Shown here: positions 29,126 through 40,869 of the stretch, in pieces
Numbering within the stretch: the stretch's first letter is position 1
How the letters are laid out: every line of letters starts with the position of its first letter
NCBI RefSeq assembly: GCF_000377785.1
Contig: NZ_KB898727.1
Location: 186,001-250,000 of the forward strand
DNA: 64,000 bases
Reading direction: 5' to 3'
From: Thioalkalivibrio sp. ALJ24
GTDB lineage: Bacteria; Pseudomonadota; Gammaproteobacteria; Ectothiorhodospirales; Ectothiorhodospiraceae
Program-made: the position numbers and the translations under genes
Notes under the pieces: generated by a model
What the model was told of the DNA's origin: nothing
What the model saw: the letters and a program-made list of their open reading frames with translations, nothing else
Database searches by the model: none

Positions 29126-30274
29126 ATGGACCGCGAACCCCGCAGTGATGCAGCCACGGCCCGGCCCGACCCCGAGCCGTGGCTGCGTCTTTTGCATACC
29201 CCCGGTCTGGGCCCGCGGCGCATCCAGCGCCTGCTGGAAGCCTTCGGCTCCCCGCAGGCCGCGCTGGGCGCACCCGCCCATCGGTGGCGCGCCGCCGATG
29301 TCGGCGTGGAACCGCCGCAGCACGTCGAAGGCCATCACCCCGGCGTGGAAGCCGATCTGGCCTGGGAGCGTGCGGACGAACGCCACCGCATCCTGTGCCG
29401 CGAGGATCCCGACTACCCGCCGCTGCTGGCGGAACTCCCCGATCCGCCGCCAGTGCTGTTCCTCAACGGTAACCCGGCGCTGCTGACCGCCCCGCAGCTG
29501 GCGATCATCGGCAGTCGCGAGGCCACCCCGCAGGGACTCAAGCTCGCGCGGGAATTCGCCCGCGAGCTGGCCGGCGCCGGGGTCACCATCACCTCGGGCC
29601 TGGCCCGCGGGATCGACGGGGCGGCCCACGAGGGCGCGCTGGACGCGCCCCGGGGCCGCACGGTGGCGGTAGTGGCCACCGGTCCCGACCGCATCTACCC
29701 CGCCGCGCACCGCCGGCTCGGCCACCGCATCGCCGATCATGGCCTGATCGTGTCGCTGTGGCCGACCGGCACCCAGGCGCAGGCCGGTCACTTCCCGCAG
29801 CGCAACCGCGTGATCAGTGGCCTGGCACTGGCCACCCTGGTGGTGGAGGCGGCCGACAACAGCGGCTCGCTGATCACCGCAAGGCTCGCGGGCGAGCAGG
29901 GGCGGCAGGTCTACGCGGTCCCGGGATCGGTGTTCAGCCCGGTCAGCCGGGGCTGCCACCGCCTGATCCGCGAGGGCGCCCAGCTGGTCGAAACCGCCGG
30001 CGAGATCCTCGACGACCTGGCCGACTGGCTGGGGGTTCCGCCCGCCCCGCAACCACCGGCACCGGCGCCCGTCGAGCCGGTGGACCCGGAGCACGAAAAG
30101 GTTCTGCAGGCGATGGGTTTTGACCCGGTGGACATGGAAACCCTGCGCAGCCGGACTCAATTGACCATCGACACGCTTTCATCCATTCTCGTTTTACTGG
30201 AACTCAATGGCCGCGTGGCCGCCCTCGATCACGGGCGCTATCAGCGCCTCGACGCAGGATCCCCCGAATCATGA
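29126..30274 (+). CDS. dprA: DNA-processing protein DprA
   Basis: A 382-residue protein that loads RecA on incoming single-stranded DNA during natural transformation. An N-terminal SAM-like helical region (LLHTPGLGPRRIQRLLEAFGS) precedes the Rossmann domain at about 110-310, with IIGSREATPQGLKLAREF, SGLARGIDGAAHEGAL and FPQRNRVISGLALATLVVEA. A winged-helix DML1-like tail ends the protein. With comF at 37839 it hints at competence potential, although both genes are widely kept. It overlaps smg by 4 bp. Confidence 0.95.
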   Translation: MDREPRSDAATARPDPEPWLRLLHTPGLGPRRIQRLLEAFGSPQAALGAPAHRWRAADVGVEPPQHVEGHHPGVEADLAWERADERHRILCREDPDYPPLLAELPDPPPVLFLNGNPALLTAPQLAIIGSREATPQGLKLAREFARELAGAGVTITSGLARGIDGAAHEGALDAPRGRTVAVVATGPDRIYPAAHRRLGHRIADHGLIVSLWPTGTQAQAGHFPQRNRVISGLALATLVVEAADNSGSLITARLAGEQGRQVYAVPGSVFSPVSRGCHRLIREGAQLVETAGEILDDLADWLGVPPAPQPPAPAPVEPVDPEHEKVLQAMGFDPVDMETLRSRTQLTIDTLSSILVLLELNGRVAALDHGRYQRLDAGSPES

Positions 30275-30756
30275 ACGAAAGCGTGCTGGACGTGCTCATG
30301 TATCTGTTCGAGCACACCCTCGACGAAGAATCCGAGGTCGACCCCGACCGCGGCGAGCTGCAGCGCCAGCTGCTGGAGGCCGGTTTCGGGTCCGGCGAGA
30401 TCGAGCGCGCGCTGGGCTGGCTGGACCGCCTGATGAGCGAGGCCCCGCTGGCCAGCCGTGGCGGTGACAGCGCCGCCACCCGGGTGTTCGCCCCCGAGGA
30501 ACGCCAGCGCCTGAACATGGAAGGCCGCGGTTTCCTGCTCAACCTGGAGCAGAACGGCCTGCTGACGGCCGGCACCCGTGAACTGGTGATGGACCGGGTG
30601 ATGGAACTGGATCCCGAGGAGATCGATCTCGATCAGCTTCGCTGGGTGGTGCTGATGGTGCTGTTCAACCAGCCGGACGACGCCGTCGCCTACTCGCGGC
30701 TCGACGAGGTGATGCGTGATCACCCGGGCCCGAGCGAACTGGATTATCTGCACTGA
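30271..30756 (+). CDS. smg: Smg family protein (DUF494)
   Basis: A 161-residue acidic helical protein matching Smg over its whole length: MNESVLDVLMYLFEHTLDEE, then LNLEQNGLLTAGTRELVMDRVMELDPEEIDLDQLRWVVLMVLFNQPD. Family members sit between dprA and topA in most Gammaproteobacteria, as here. The molecular role is not settled. The start overlaps the dprA stop by four bases. Confidence 0.93.
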   Translation: MNESVLDVLMYLFEHTLDEESEVDPDRGELQRQLLEAGFGSGEIERALGWLDRLMSEAPLASRGGDSAATRVFAPEERQRLNMEGRGFLLNLEQNGLLTAGTRELVMDRVMELDPEEIDLDQLRWVVLMVLFNQPDDAVAYSRLDEVMRDHPGPSELDYLH

Positions 30757-30813
30757 CGCCAGCGTCAACGTCCGACCACGGAACCCGCCGCCAGCAGGAC
30801 GGTCCCGAGCCCC

Positions 30814-33498
30814 ATGAGCAAACACCTCGTCATCGTTGAGTCCCCGGCCAAGGGGAAGACCATCGAGAAATACCTCGGCCCCGAGTATCAGGTCATGGCC
30901 TCCTACGGCCATGTGCGCGATCTGGTGCCCAAGGAAGGAGCGGTGGACCCGGAGGACGGGTTCCGCATGCGCTACGACGTGATCGAGCGCAGCGAAAAGC
31001 AGATCGACGCGATCGCGAAGGCCCTGAAGAAATCCGACGACCTGATCCTCGCGACTGACCCCGACCGCGAAGGCGAGGCGATCTCCTGGCATCTCTACGA
31101 GGTTCTGCGTGAACGCGGCCTGCTGGAGGGCCGCAACGTCTATCGCGTGGTGTTCCACGAGATCACGAAGAAAGCCATTCAGGAGGCGATCGAACAGCCG
31201 CGCGAACTCGCCCAGCCGCTGATCGACGCGCAGCAGGCGCGCCGCGCGCTGGACTACCTGGTCGGCTTCAACCTCTCGCCGCTGCTGTGGCGCAAGATCA
31301 AGCGCGGCCTGTCCGCCGGCCGCGTGCAGAGCCCGGCGCTGCGCATGATCTGCGAGCGCGAGGACGAGATCGAGGCCTTCGTCCCGCAGGAATACTGGAC
31401 CCTGGACGCGAAGGCCGAACGCGAAGGTCAGCCGTTCACCGCGCGCCTGACCCACCTGGACGGCAACAAGCTCAACCAGTTCGACCTCAACAGCGCCGAG
31501 CTCGCCCACGATGCACAACGCCGCCTGAACGAGGCCGCAGACGGCGAACTGCGCGTGGCCAAGGTCGAAAAGAAACAGCGCCGCCGCAACCCGGCCGCGC
31601 CGTTCACCACCTCGACCCTGCAGCAGGAGGCCTCGCGCAAGCTGGGCTTCAATGCCAGCCGCACCATGCGCACGGCCCAGCAGCTGTACGAGGGCATCGA
31701 CCTGGGCTCCGGCGCGGAAGGCCTGATCACCTACATGCGAACCGACTCGGTCGCACTGGCCGGCGAGGCGATCGGCGAGGCCCGCGGCCTGATCGAACAG
31801 CGTTACGGGGCGGAAAACCTCCCGGACAGCCCGCGCCAGTACAAGACCAAGTCGAAGAACGCCCAGGAGGCCCACGAGGCGATCCGGCCGACCTCGGTGC
31901 GGCGCATCCCCGACGAGATCCGCAACCGCCTGACCAGTGACCAGGCGCGGCTGTACGACCTGATCTGGAAGCGCACCGTCGCCTGCCAGATGATCCACGC
32001 GACCTTCGATACCGTGGCCGCCGACCTGGTCCCGGGAGACAGCGAACACCGTTTCCGCGCCACCGGTTCCACCCTGCGCCACGCCGGGTTCATCGCGGTC
32101 TATCAGGAGGGCCGCGACGACAGCGCGGACGACGACGAGGACAAGCGCCTGCCGGAGATGGCCGAGGGCGACACCGTCGCGCTGCACGAGGTCACCGCCG
32201 ACCAGCACTTCACCGAGCCGCCGCCGCGCTACACCGAGGCCAGCCTGGTGAAGACCCTCGAGGAATACGGCATCGGCCGCCCGTCGACCTACGCCAGCAT
32301 CATCTCGACCCTGCAGTCGCGCGAATACGTGGAGATGGACGGCAAGCGCTTCATCCCGACCGACACCGGGCGGATCGTGAACAGCTTCCTGACCCGGCAT
32401 TTCGACCGCTACGTCGACTACGACTTCACCGCGAACCTCGAAGACGAGCTGGATGCGATCTCGCGCGGGGAAAAGGACTGGGTCCCGGTGCTGGAGGACT
32501 TCTGGTACGACTTCCGCGACCGGGTCAAGGAAAAGGAAGAGAAGGTCACCCGCGCCGAGGCGGTACAGTCGCGCGAACTGGGCACCGACCCCAAGAGCGG
32601 GCGGCCGGTCAGCGTGCGCCTGGGCCGGTTCGGGCCGATCGTGCAGATCGGTACCAAGGACGACGAGGAGAAGCCGCGCTTCGCCGGACTGCTGCCCGGG
32701 CAGAAGATGGACAAGATCACCCTCGAGGAGGCGCTGGAGCTGTTCAAGCTGCCGCGCGAGCTGGGCGAGACCCCCGAGGGCGAACCGGTGATGGTGAACA
32801 TCGGGCGCTTCGGTCCGTATGTGAAATACGGCTCCAAGTACGTCTCCCTGGGCCCGGACGACGACGTCTGGACCATCGAGCTTCCGCGCGCCCTGGAGCT
32901 GGTGGCGGAGAAGAAGAAAAAGGACGCCGAACGCTTCATCAAGAGCTTCGACGACGAAGGCATCCAGGTGCTGAACGGTCGCTACGGCCCCTACGTCACC
33001 GACGGCAACAAGAACGCCAAGGTGCCCAAGGAGACCGATCCCAAATCCCTGACCCTGGAGCAGTGCCAGGAACTGATCGCCAACGCCCCCGAACGCAAGG
33101 GGCGCGGGCGCAAGGGCGGCAAGGCCGCGGCCGGCAAGTCGGGCGGCACGAAGAAGACCGCCTCGAGCGCGTCGAAGTCGACCGGGTCGAAGGAAAAGGC
33201 CTCGGGCTCGAAATCCACGAGTTCGAAATCGTCCAGTTCCAAATCCGCGGGCTCGAAGGCATCGACGGCCGGGGGTTCGGGCAAAAAGACCACGGGCACG
33301 AAGTCCGCGAGTACGAAATCGAGCAAGTCGAAAACGACCGCGACAGGCAGCAAATCCTCCGGCAAGGCCGCCACGAAAAAATCCGGTGGCAAAGCGTCCG
33401 ATAGCAAATCGGGAGGCAAATCCGGGGGCGACACCGGATCCGGGGAGACCCCGGCGACCAGCGAGACCGTGACCGCCAGCGGCCGTGACTCCGGCTGA
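30814..33498 (+). CDS. topA: DNA topoisomerase I with long basic low-complexity tail
   Basis: An 894-residue type IA topoisomerase that relaxes negative supercoils. The TOPRIM domain opens MSKHLVIVESPAKGKTIEKYLG with acidic DPDREGE at 82-88. The catalytic tyrosine is Tyr307 in GLITYMRTDS. Three C-terminal Topo_C-type repeats follow (VSVRLGRFGPIVQIG, VMVNIGRFGPYVKYG, QVLNGRYGPYVTDG). The four-Cys zinc fingers of the E. coli enzyme are not seen. From residue 759 on, 136 residues are almost entirely Lys, Ser, Gly, Thr and Ala. The gene overlaps the tsaC start by 14 bp. Confidence 0.96.
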   Translation: MSKHLVIVESPAKGKTIEKYLGPEYQVMASYGHVRDLVPKEGAVDPEDGFRMRYDVIERSEKQIDAIAKALKKSDDLILATDPDREGEAISWHLYEVLRERGLLEGRNVYRVVFHEITKKAIQEAIEQPRELAQPLIDAQQARRALDYLVGFNLSPLLWRKIKRGLSAGRVQSPALRMICEREDEIEAFVPQEYWTLDAKAEREGQPFTARLTHLDGNKLNQFDLNSAELAHDAQRRLNEAADGELRVAKVEKKQRRRNPAAPFTTSTLQQEASRKLGFNASRTMRTAQQLYEGIDLGSGAEGLITYMRTDSVALAGEAIGEARGLIEQRYGAENLPDSPRQYKTKSKNAQEAHEAIRPTSVRRIPDEIRNRLTSDQARLYDLIWKRTVACQMIHATFDTVAADLVPGDSEHRFRATGSTLRHAGFIAVYQEGRDDSADDDEDKRLPEMAEGDTVALHEVTADQHFTEPPPRYTEASLVKTLEEYGIGRPSTYASIISTLQSREYVEMDGKRFIPTDTGRIVNSFLTRHFDRYVDYDFTANLEDELDAISRGEKDWVPVLEDFWYDFRDRVKEKEEKVTRAEAVQSRELGTDPKSGRPVSVRLGRFGPIVQIGTKDDEEKPRFAGLLPGQKMDKITLEEALELFKLPRELGETPEGEPVMVNIGRFGPYVKYGSKYVSLGPDDDVWTIELPRALELVAEKKKKDAERFIKSFDDEGIQVLNGRYGPYVTDGNKNAKVPKETDPKSLTLEQCQELIANAPERKGRGRKGGKAAAGKSGGTKKTASSASKSTGSKEKASGSKSTSSKSSSSKSAGSKASTAGGSGKKTTGTKSASTKSSKSKTTATGSKSSGKAATKKSGGKASDSKSGGKSGGDTGSGETPATSETVTASGRDSG

Positions 33499-34099
33499 CA
33501 CCCCGGCCCCCGGGACCCGCACGAACTCCGTGGAAGCCGTAGCGCGCATCCTGCGTGCCGGTGGCGTGGTGGCCTACCCCACCGAAGGGGTCTTCGGTCT
33601 GGGCTGTCGCCCGGACGACCCGGCCGCGGTGCGACGCATCCTGACCCTGAAAGGCCGTCCCGACGCCAAGGGCCTGATCCTGATCAGCGACCGCCTGGAG
33701 CGTCTTGCCGGATGGCTGGCCCCTCTGGAAGCCGACGCGCGTACCCGGGTGGAGACCAGCTGGCCGGGGCCGGTCACCTGGCTGTGGCCGGCCGCGCCCG
33801 AGTGCCCGTCCCTGCTGCGCGGCGAGCACGACACCCTGGCGGTACGCGTGACCGCGCACCCCCCGGCCCGGGAGCTGTGCGCGGCCGTGGAGAGCGCCCT
33901 GGTCTCCACCAGCGCCAATCCCGCCGGCGAGCCGCCGTGCACCGATGCGGCCTGCGTGGAACGCCGCTTCGGCGCCGGGGTGGATGCCATCCTGCAGGCC
34001 GAATGTGGCGACCTGGCCGGCCCCACCGCGATCCGCGATGCCCGCACCGGCGCTTGGCTGCGCGGCGGCGGTGACACCGAACCCGAAACGGATCATTGA
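33485..34099 (+). CDS. tsaC: Threonylcarbamoyl-AMP synthase (TsaC/YrdC/Sua5 family)
   Basis: A 204-residue YrdC-fold enzyme that makes threonylcarbamoyl-adenylate for the t6A modification of ANN-decoding tRNAs. Recognisable parts are [50 protein letters not shown] and [16 protein letters not shown] start at 33485, inside the topA end, is used because the family core begins about 15 residues later; no in-frame ATG is available. It continues the conserved topA-tsaC-hemF-aroE order. Confidence 0.93.
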   Translation: MTPADTPAPGTRTNSVEAVARILRAGGVVAYPTEGVFGLGCRPDDPAAVRRILTLKGRPDAKGLILISDRLERLAGWLAPLEADARTRVETSWPGPVTWLWPAAPECPSLLRGEHDTLAVRVTAHPPARELCAAVESALVSTSANPAGEPPCTDAACVERRFGAGVDAILQAECGDLAGPTAIRDARTGAWLRGGGDTEPETDH

Positions 34100-34110
34100 G
34101 AGGAGCCGAC

Positions 34111-36922
<2,812 letters not shown>

Positions 36923-36934
36923 CCCGCCCCGGCC

Positions 36935-37810
36935 ATGACCCCGCGCGAGCGCCTGTACGAGTACGCCCGCCTGACCCGGCTGGACCGGCCGGTGGGCATC
37001 TACCTGCTGCTGTGGCCGACCCTGTGGGCGTTGTGGATCGCCGCCGACGGCCTGCCGCCCTGGCATCTGCTGTTCATCTTCGTCGCCGGGGTCACCCTGA
37101 TGCGCTCGGCCGGCTGCGCGATCAACGACTACGCCGACCGCCATTTCGACGCCCATGTCACGCGCACCCGCGACCGCCCGCTGGCGATCGGCAGCATCAC
37201 CCCGCGCGAGGCCCTGATGGTCTTCGCGGCGCTGTGCCTGGTGGCCTTCGTGCTGGTGCTGTTCACCAACCCGCTGACCATCGCGTTCTCGGTGGTGGCG
37301 GTGCTGCTGGCGGGCACCTATCCGTTCTCCAAGCGTTTCCACCATTTCCCGCAGGTGCACCTGGGCGCGGCGTTCGCCTGGGCGGTGCCCATGGCCTTTA
37401 CCGCGGTCAACAACGAGCTGCCGCCGCCGGAGGCCTGGCTGCTGTTCGTGATCACGCTGGCCTGGACCACGGTCTACGACACCTTCTACGGCATGGTCGA
37501 CCGCGAGGACGACCTGAAGATCGGGGTAAAATCCACCGCCATCGCCTTCGGCGAGCTGGACCGCGCCATTACCGGGGCACTCCAGGTAATGGTCTGGATC
37601 GGGCTGTTTCTGCTGGGACGCAACCTCGAGTTCGGCGGGGTCTACATGGCCGGGCTGGCGGTGGTCGCCGCGCTGATGTTCTACCAGCAGTTCCTGATCG
37701 CCGATCGCCAGCCGGCCGACTGCCTGAGGGCGTTCAAGAACAACCACTATCTCGGCGCCGTGGTGATGCTGGCGATGGTCGGCGACCATCTGTGGCGCGC
37801 GGCCGCCTGA
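36935..37810 (+). CDS. ubiA: 4-hydroxybenzoate polyprenyltransferase UbiA
   Basis: A 291-residue inner-membrane prenyltransferase that attaches the polyprenyl chain to 4-hydroxybenzoate in ubiquinone synthesis. Both aspartate motifs are present: NDYADRHFDAHVTRTRDRPL (first) and DTFYGMVDREDDLKIGVKST (second). Seven to nine hydrophobic segments are predicted. It begins RLYEYARLTRLDRPVGIYLLLWPTLWALW, typical of the family. It ends the plus-strand cluster that began at the LysM gene and converges on comF. Confidence 0.95.
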   Translation: MTPRERLYEYARLTRLDRPVGIYLLLWPTLWALWIAADGLPPWHLLFIFVAGVTLMRSAGCAINDYADRHFDAHVTRTRDRPLAIGSITPREALMVFAALCLVAFVLVLFTNPLTIAFSVVAVLLAGTYPFSKRFHHFPQVHLGAAFAWAVPMAFTAVNNELPPPEAWLLFVITLAWTTVYDTFYGMVDREDDLKIGVKSTAIAFGELDRAITGALQVMVWIGLFLLGRNLEFGGVYMAGLAVVAALMFYQQFLIADRQPADCLRAFKNNHYLGAVVMLAMVGDHLWRAAA

Positions 37811-37838
37811 GCTGCAGGCCACGCCCAACGAACCGGCC

Positions 37839-38591
37839 TCACGCCCGCGCGAGCGTCAGCGCATCCACTCGCGCCGCCCCCGCCGCATACAGGACCTCCG
37901 CCAGCGCATCCAGCGTGGCCCCGGTGGTCGCCACGTCATCCACCAGCAGCACATATGCAGCCTCTGGCAGCTCCGCACCGGACCTCAGGGCAAAGGCACG
38001 CGCGACGTTGCGACGGCGTTCGCGCCGCCCCAGCCCCTGCTGCGACTCGGTGGCGCGTACCCGGACCACCAGTCGCGACGCCAGCGGCACCTCCAGCCGG
38101 CGCGCCACCTCCTGCGCCAGCTCCAGCGCCTGATTGAAACCGCGCTCGCGGTAACGCTCGGGATGCAGCGGCACCGGGACCACACAATCCGGGCCCTGCG
38201 GCACGTCAGGATGTATATCGGCCATCGCGTCGGTCACCTCTCCGGCCGCGCGCCGGGCCAGCTCCCGAAGCACGCGCGCCGCGGTCGCGTCATCGGCGTG
38301 CTTGCGCGCGAGGATCAGGCGATCCAGCGGCCAGGCATAAAGCCACGGGGCGTGCAGCCGGTCCAGGCGCGGCGCGTGGCGCTGACACCGGGCACAGAGA
38401 TCGGCCGCGGTTTCCGGCTCGCCACAGCGCGGACAGGGCGCTGCCACCCGCGGCAGATCCGCCAGACAGCCCGCACAGACGGCCCCGCCTGCCCCGACGG
38501 GTGCGCCGCACACCCCGCAAGTCGACGGGAACAGGCCCTCCAGCAGACGTTCCCGCCACCACCCCGTCGTCCATGAAGGGCTGCGTGTCAT
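37839..38591 (-). CDS. comF: ComF family phosphoribosyltransferase-like protein
   Basis: A 250-residue protein with an N-terminal zinc ribbon ([18 protein letters not shown] and [17 protein letters not shown]) and a C-terminal phosphoribosyltransferase fold with [17 protein letters not shown] and [14 protein letters not shown]. ComF is needed for natural transformation in several bacteria and is related to GntX. The ATG at 38591 is chosen because the zinc ribbon begins about 20 residues later; longer frames read through the divergent promoter region. It is divergent from the bio gene cluster by 37 bp. Confidence 0.9.
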   Translation of the reverse strand: MTRSPSWTTGWWRERLLEGLFPSTCGVCGAPVGAGGAVCAGCLADLPRVAAPCPRCGEPETAADLCARCQRHAPRLDRLHAPWLYAWPLDRLILARKHADDATAARVLRELARRAAGEVTDAMADIHPDVPQGPDCVVPVPLHPERYRERGFNQALELAQEVARRLEVPLASRLVVRVRATESQQGLGRRERRRNVARAFALRSGAELPEAAYVLLVDDVATTGATLDALAEVLYAAGAARVDALTLARA

Positions 38592-38628
38592 GATGCTAAA
38601 CTCCCGACTTTTACCGGCAGGATAGCTC

Positions 38629-39087
38629 ATGGAAACCAGGACCATCTCGGGAAGCCGATCGCGGCGGGCGGCATCGCTGTTCGACATCGGCAACGTGATC
38701 GTGATCAGCGTCGCCGGCATCCCCCTGTTCCTGGTCGGCGGCGACGGGGTCGGCGTGGGGTTCATCATCGCAGCGATCGTCGGGATCGTCCCGCTGATCC
38801 TCTGGTTCGGGGGGTCCATGGTGCTCTATGCGCTGAACAAGCATCACCCCGACCCGCGCGTGGGACACCACACTCAGTGGGCGGCCTATCGGCTGTACGG
38901 ACTGATGGGCGCGCTGATCGTGGTGGCCACGTTCTTCCCGCCCGACATCAACTACTTTCGTGCCTACTGGGGCGTGTCCGCAGTGATCCTGCTGCCATGG
39001 TCGCTGTATGCCCTTTACACCATCTTCAGCGAGCCCTGGTCGGACATCGATGTCCCGGCCGAGGCCGATCGGGAGCGTCACCTATGA
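38629..39087 (+). CDS. Unknown four-helix membrane protein in the bio cluster
   Basis: A 152-residue protein that I do not recognise. It has four hydrophobic segments, at about 19-37, 42-67, 89-104 and 113-132. A histidine-containing loop [14 protein letters not shown] lies between the second and third, and the tail is acidic and cytoplasmic-looking. The short basic N terminus ([14 protein letters not shown]) suggests an inside start. Its stop overlaps the bioB start as ATGA, so the two are translated together. A biotin-related role is possible but not shown by sequence. Confidence 0.75.
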   Translation: METRTISGSRSRRAASLFDIGNVIVISVAGIPLFLVGGDGVGVGFIIAAIVGIVPLILWFGGSMVLYALNKHHPDPRVGHHTQWAAYRLYGLMGALIVVATFFPPDINYFRAYWGVSAVILLPWSLYALYTIFSEPWSDIDVPAEADRERHL

Positions 39088-40079
39088 GCGAACTGCGCCA
39101 CGACTGGACCGCCGGGGAAGTGGAAGCCCTGCTGGATCTTCCCCTGAACGACCTGATGTTCCGCGCGCAGAGCGTGCACCGCGAACACTTCGACCCGAAT
39201 GCGGTGCAGGTCAGCACGCTGCTGTCGATCAAGACCGGAGCCTGCCCCGAGGACTGCGCCTACTGCCCGCAGAGCGCCCACCACGACGTGGAGCTGGAAC
39301 GCGAACGCCTGCTGCCGGTGGACGAGGTCGTCGAGGCGGCGCGCAACGCCCGCGCCCAGGGCGCGACCCGCTTCTGCATGGGGGCGGCCTGGCGCAACCC
39401 CACCGACAAGAACCTCGAACGCGTGATCGAGATGGTGCGCGCGGTCAAGGACGAAGGGCTGGAAACTTGCATGACCCTCGGCATGCTGAAGGCCGAACAG
39501 GCCCGGCGCCTGTCCGAAGCGGGGCTGGACTACTACAACCACAACCTCGACACCTCGCCGGAGTTCTACGGCCACATCATCTCCACCCGCACCTATCAGG
39601 ACCGACTGGAGACCCTGGAGCACGTGCGCGAGGCCGGCATGAACGTGTGCTGCGGCGGCATCCTCGGCATGGGCGAGACGCGCCATGACCGCGCGCGCAT
39701 GCTGCAGCAGATGGCCAACCTGCCGAAGCATCCGGAGTCGGTACCGATCAACCAGCTGATCCAGGTCGAGGGGACCCCGCTGCAGGACGTGGAGAACATC
39801 GATCCGCTGGAGTTCGTGCGCACCATCGCGGTCGCGCGCATCGTGATGCCCGCCTCCTACGTGCGCCTGTCCGCCGGGCGCACCGAGATGTCCGACGAGA
39901 TGCAGGCGCTGTGCTTCCTCGCCGGCGCCAACTCGCTGTTCTACGGAGACACCCTGCTGACCACGCCGAACCCCGGCGAGAACCACGACCTCGCGCTGTT
40001 CGAGCGTCTGGGCCTGCAGCCGGAGACCGGCCCGGAACCCTCTGCGGAAACGGACCGCCCCGCCTCGGCATCGGCCTGA
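39084..40079 (+). CDS. bioB: Biotin synthase BioB
   Basis: A 331-residue radical SAM enzyme that inserts sulfur into dethiobiotin. The 4Fe-4S cluster cysteines are Cys54, Cys58 and Cys61 ([14 protein letters not shown]). Further markers are [23 protein letters not shown], and the 2Fe-2S region with [16 protein letters not shown]. It is complete, with a slightly long Glu/Ala-rich tail. The start overlaps the unknown membrane protein gene (ATGA). bioF follows after one intervening gene. Confidence 0.97.
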   Translation: MSELRHDWTAGEVEALLDLPLNDLMFRAQSVHREHFDPNAVQVSTLLSIKTGACPEDCAYCPQSAHHDVELERERLLPVDEVVEAARNARAQGATRFCMGAAWRNPTDKNLERVIEMVRAVKDEGLETCMTLGMLKAEQARRLSEAGLDYYNHNLDTSPEFYGHIISTRTYQDRLETLEHVREAGMNVCCGGILGMGETRHDRARMLQQMANLPKHPESVPINQLIQVEGTPLQDVENIDPLEFVRTIAVARIVMPASYVRLSAGRTEMSDEMQALCFLAGANSLFYGDTLLTTPNPGENHDLALFERLGLQPETGPEPSAETDRPASASA

Positions 40080-40092
40080 GCCAACCGGGCCG

Positions 40093-40845
40093 GTGGCGGG
40101 CGACTTTCCCGATCATTTCTCGGCGGTGGCGGCGGATTATGCCCGCCACCGCCCGGATTACCCCGCCGAACTGTTTGACTGGCTGGCCGCACACGCCCCG
40201 CAACGCGAACGCGCCTGGGACTGCGCCAGCGGCAATGGCCAGGCCGCGCTGGATCTGAAGCCTCACTTCTCGCAGGTTGTGGCGACGGATGCCGCCCCGG
40301 CCCTGCTCGCCGCCCTGCCGGCGACCACCGGCATCGACCGCATCGCCTGCGCCGCCGAGGCCTCCGCGCTGGCCGACGCCTCGATGGATCTGGCCTGTGT
40401 CGCTCAGGCCGCGCACTGGTTCCGCCACGCCGAGTTCCATGACGAGGTCGCGCGCGTCCTGCGCCCGGGTGGCCTGCTGGCGATCTGGGGCTACGGCATC
40501 CCGCGCGCCGAGGACCCGGCGCTGCACCGCCTGCTGACCGACTTCCACGACACCGCCCTGGCGCCCTGGTGGCCGGAAGAGCGCAACCATATCCGCAGCC
40601 ATTACCGCGACCTGCCCTTCCCCTGGCCGGAGATCGACACGCCCGAGTTTCGGGTCGACCGCGATTGGGGCCGCGACACCCTGCTCGGCTATCTCGGCAC
40701 CTGGTCGGCCATCGGCCGCGCGCACGCCGCCGGCCAGGATCCGCTGGCCGCACTGGAACCGGCCCTGAACGCGCTGTGGCCGAACCCGTACGTCACCGCC
40801 CGCGTGCACTGGCCGATCTTCCTGCGGGCCGGGCTGCGGCCGTGA
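40093..40845 (+). CDS. Class I SAM-dependent methyltransferase
   Basis: A 250-residue Rossmann methyltransferase. It starts DHFSAVAADYARHRPDYPAEL, motif I is AWDCASGNGQAAL, then VVATDAAPALLAALP, and motif IV/V includes SMDLACVAQAAHWFRHAEFHDEVARVLRPGGLLAIWGYG. This fits the common DUF-type methyltransferases acting on small molecules. Between bioB and bioF one would expect BioC (malonyl-ACP methyltransferase). The CASGNGQ motif and HWF region are unlike BioC, so that role is only possible. A GTG at 40093 is used as start; no ATG is available nearby. Confidence 0.82.
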   Translation: MAGDFPDHFSAVAADYARHRPDYPAELFDWLAAHAPQRERAWDCASGNGQAALDLKPHFSQVVATDAAPALLAALPATTGIDRIACAAEASALADASMDLACVAQAAHWFRHAEFHDEVARVLRPGGLLAIWGYGIPRAEDPALHRLLTDFHDTALAPWWPEERNHIRSHYRDLPFPWPEIDTPEFRVDRDWGRDTLLGYLGTWSAIGRAHAAGQDPLAALEPALNALWPNPYVTARVHWPIFLRAGLRP

Positions 40846-40869
40846 GCCATTCATCATGAGCCATTCACC

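Noticed and set aside
40093-40845. Calling this gene bioC from its place in the bio cluster
   Set aside because: Core motifs differ from BioC and position alone is insufficient, so it was kept as a general methyltransferase.
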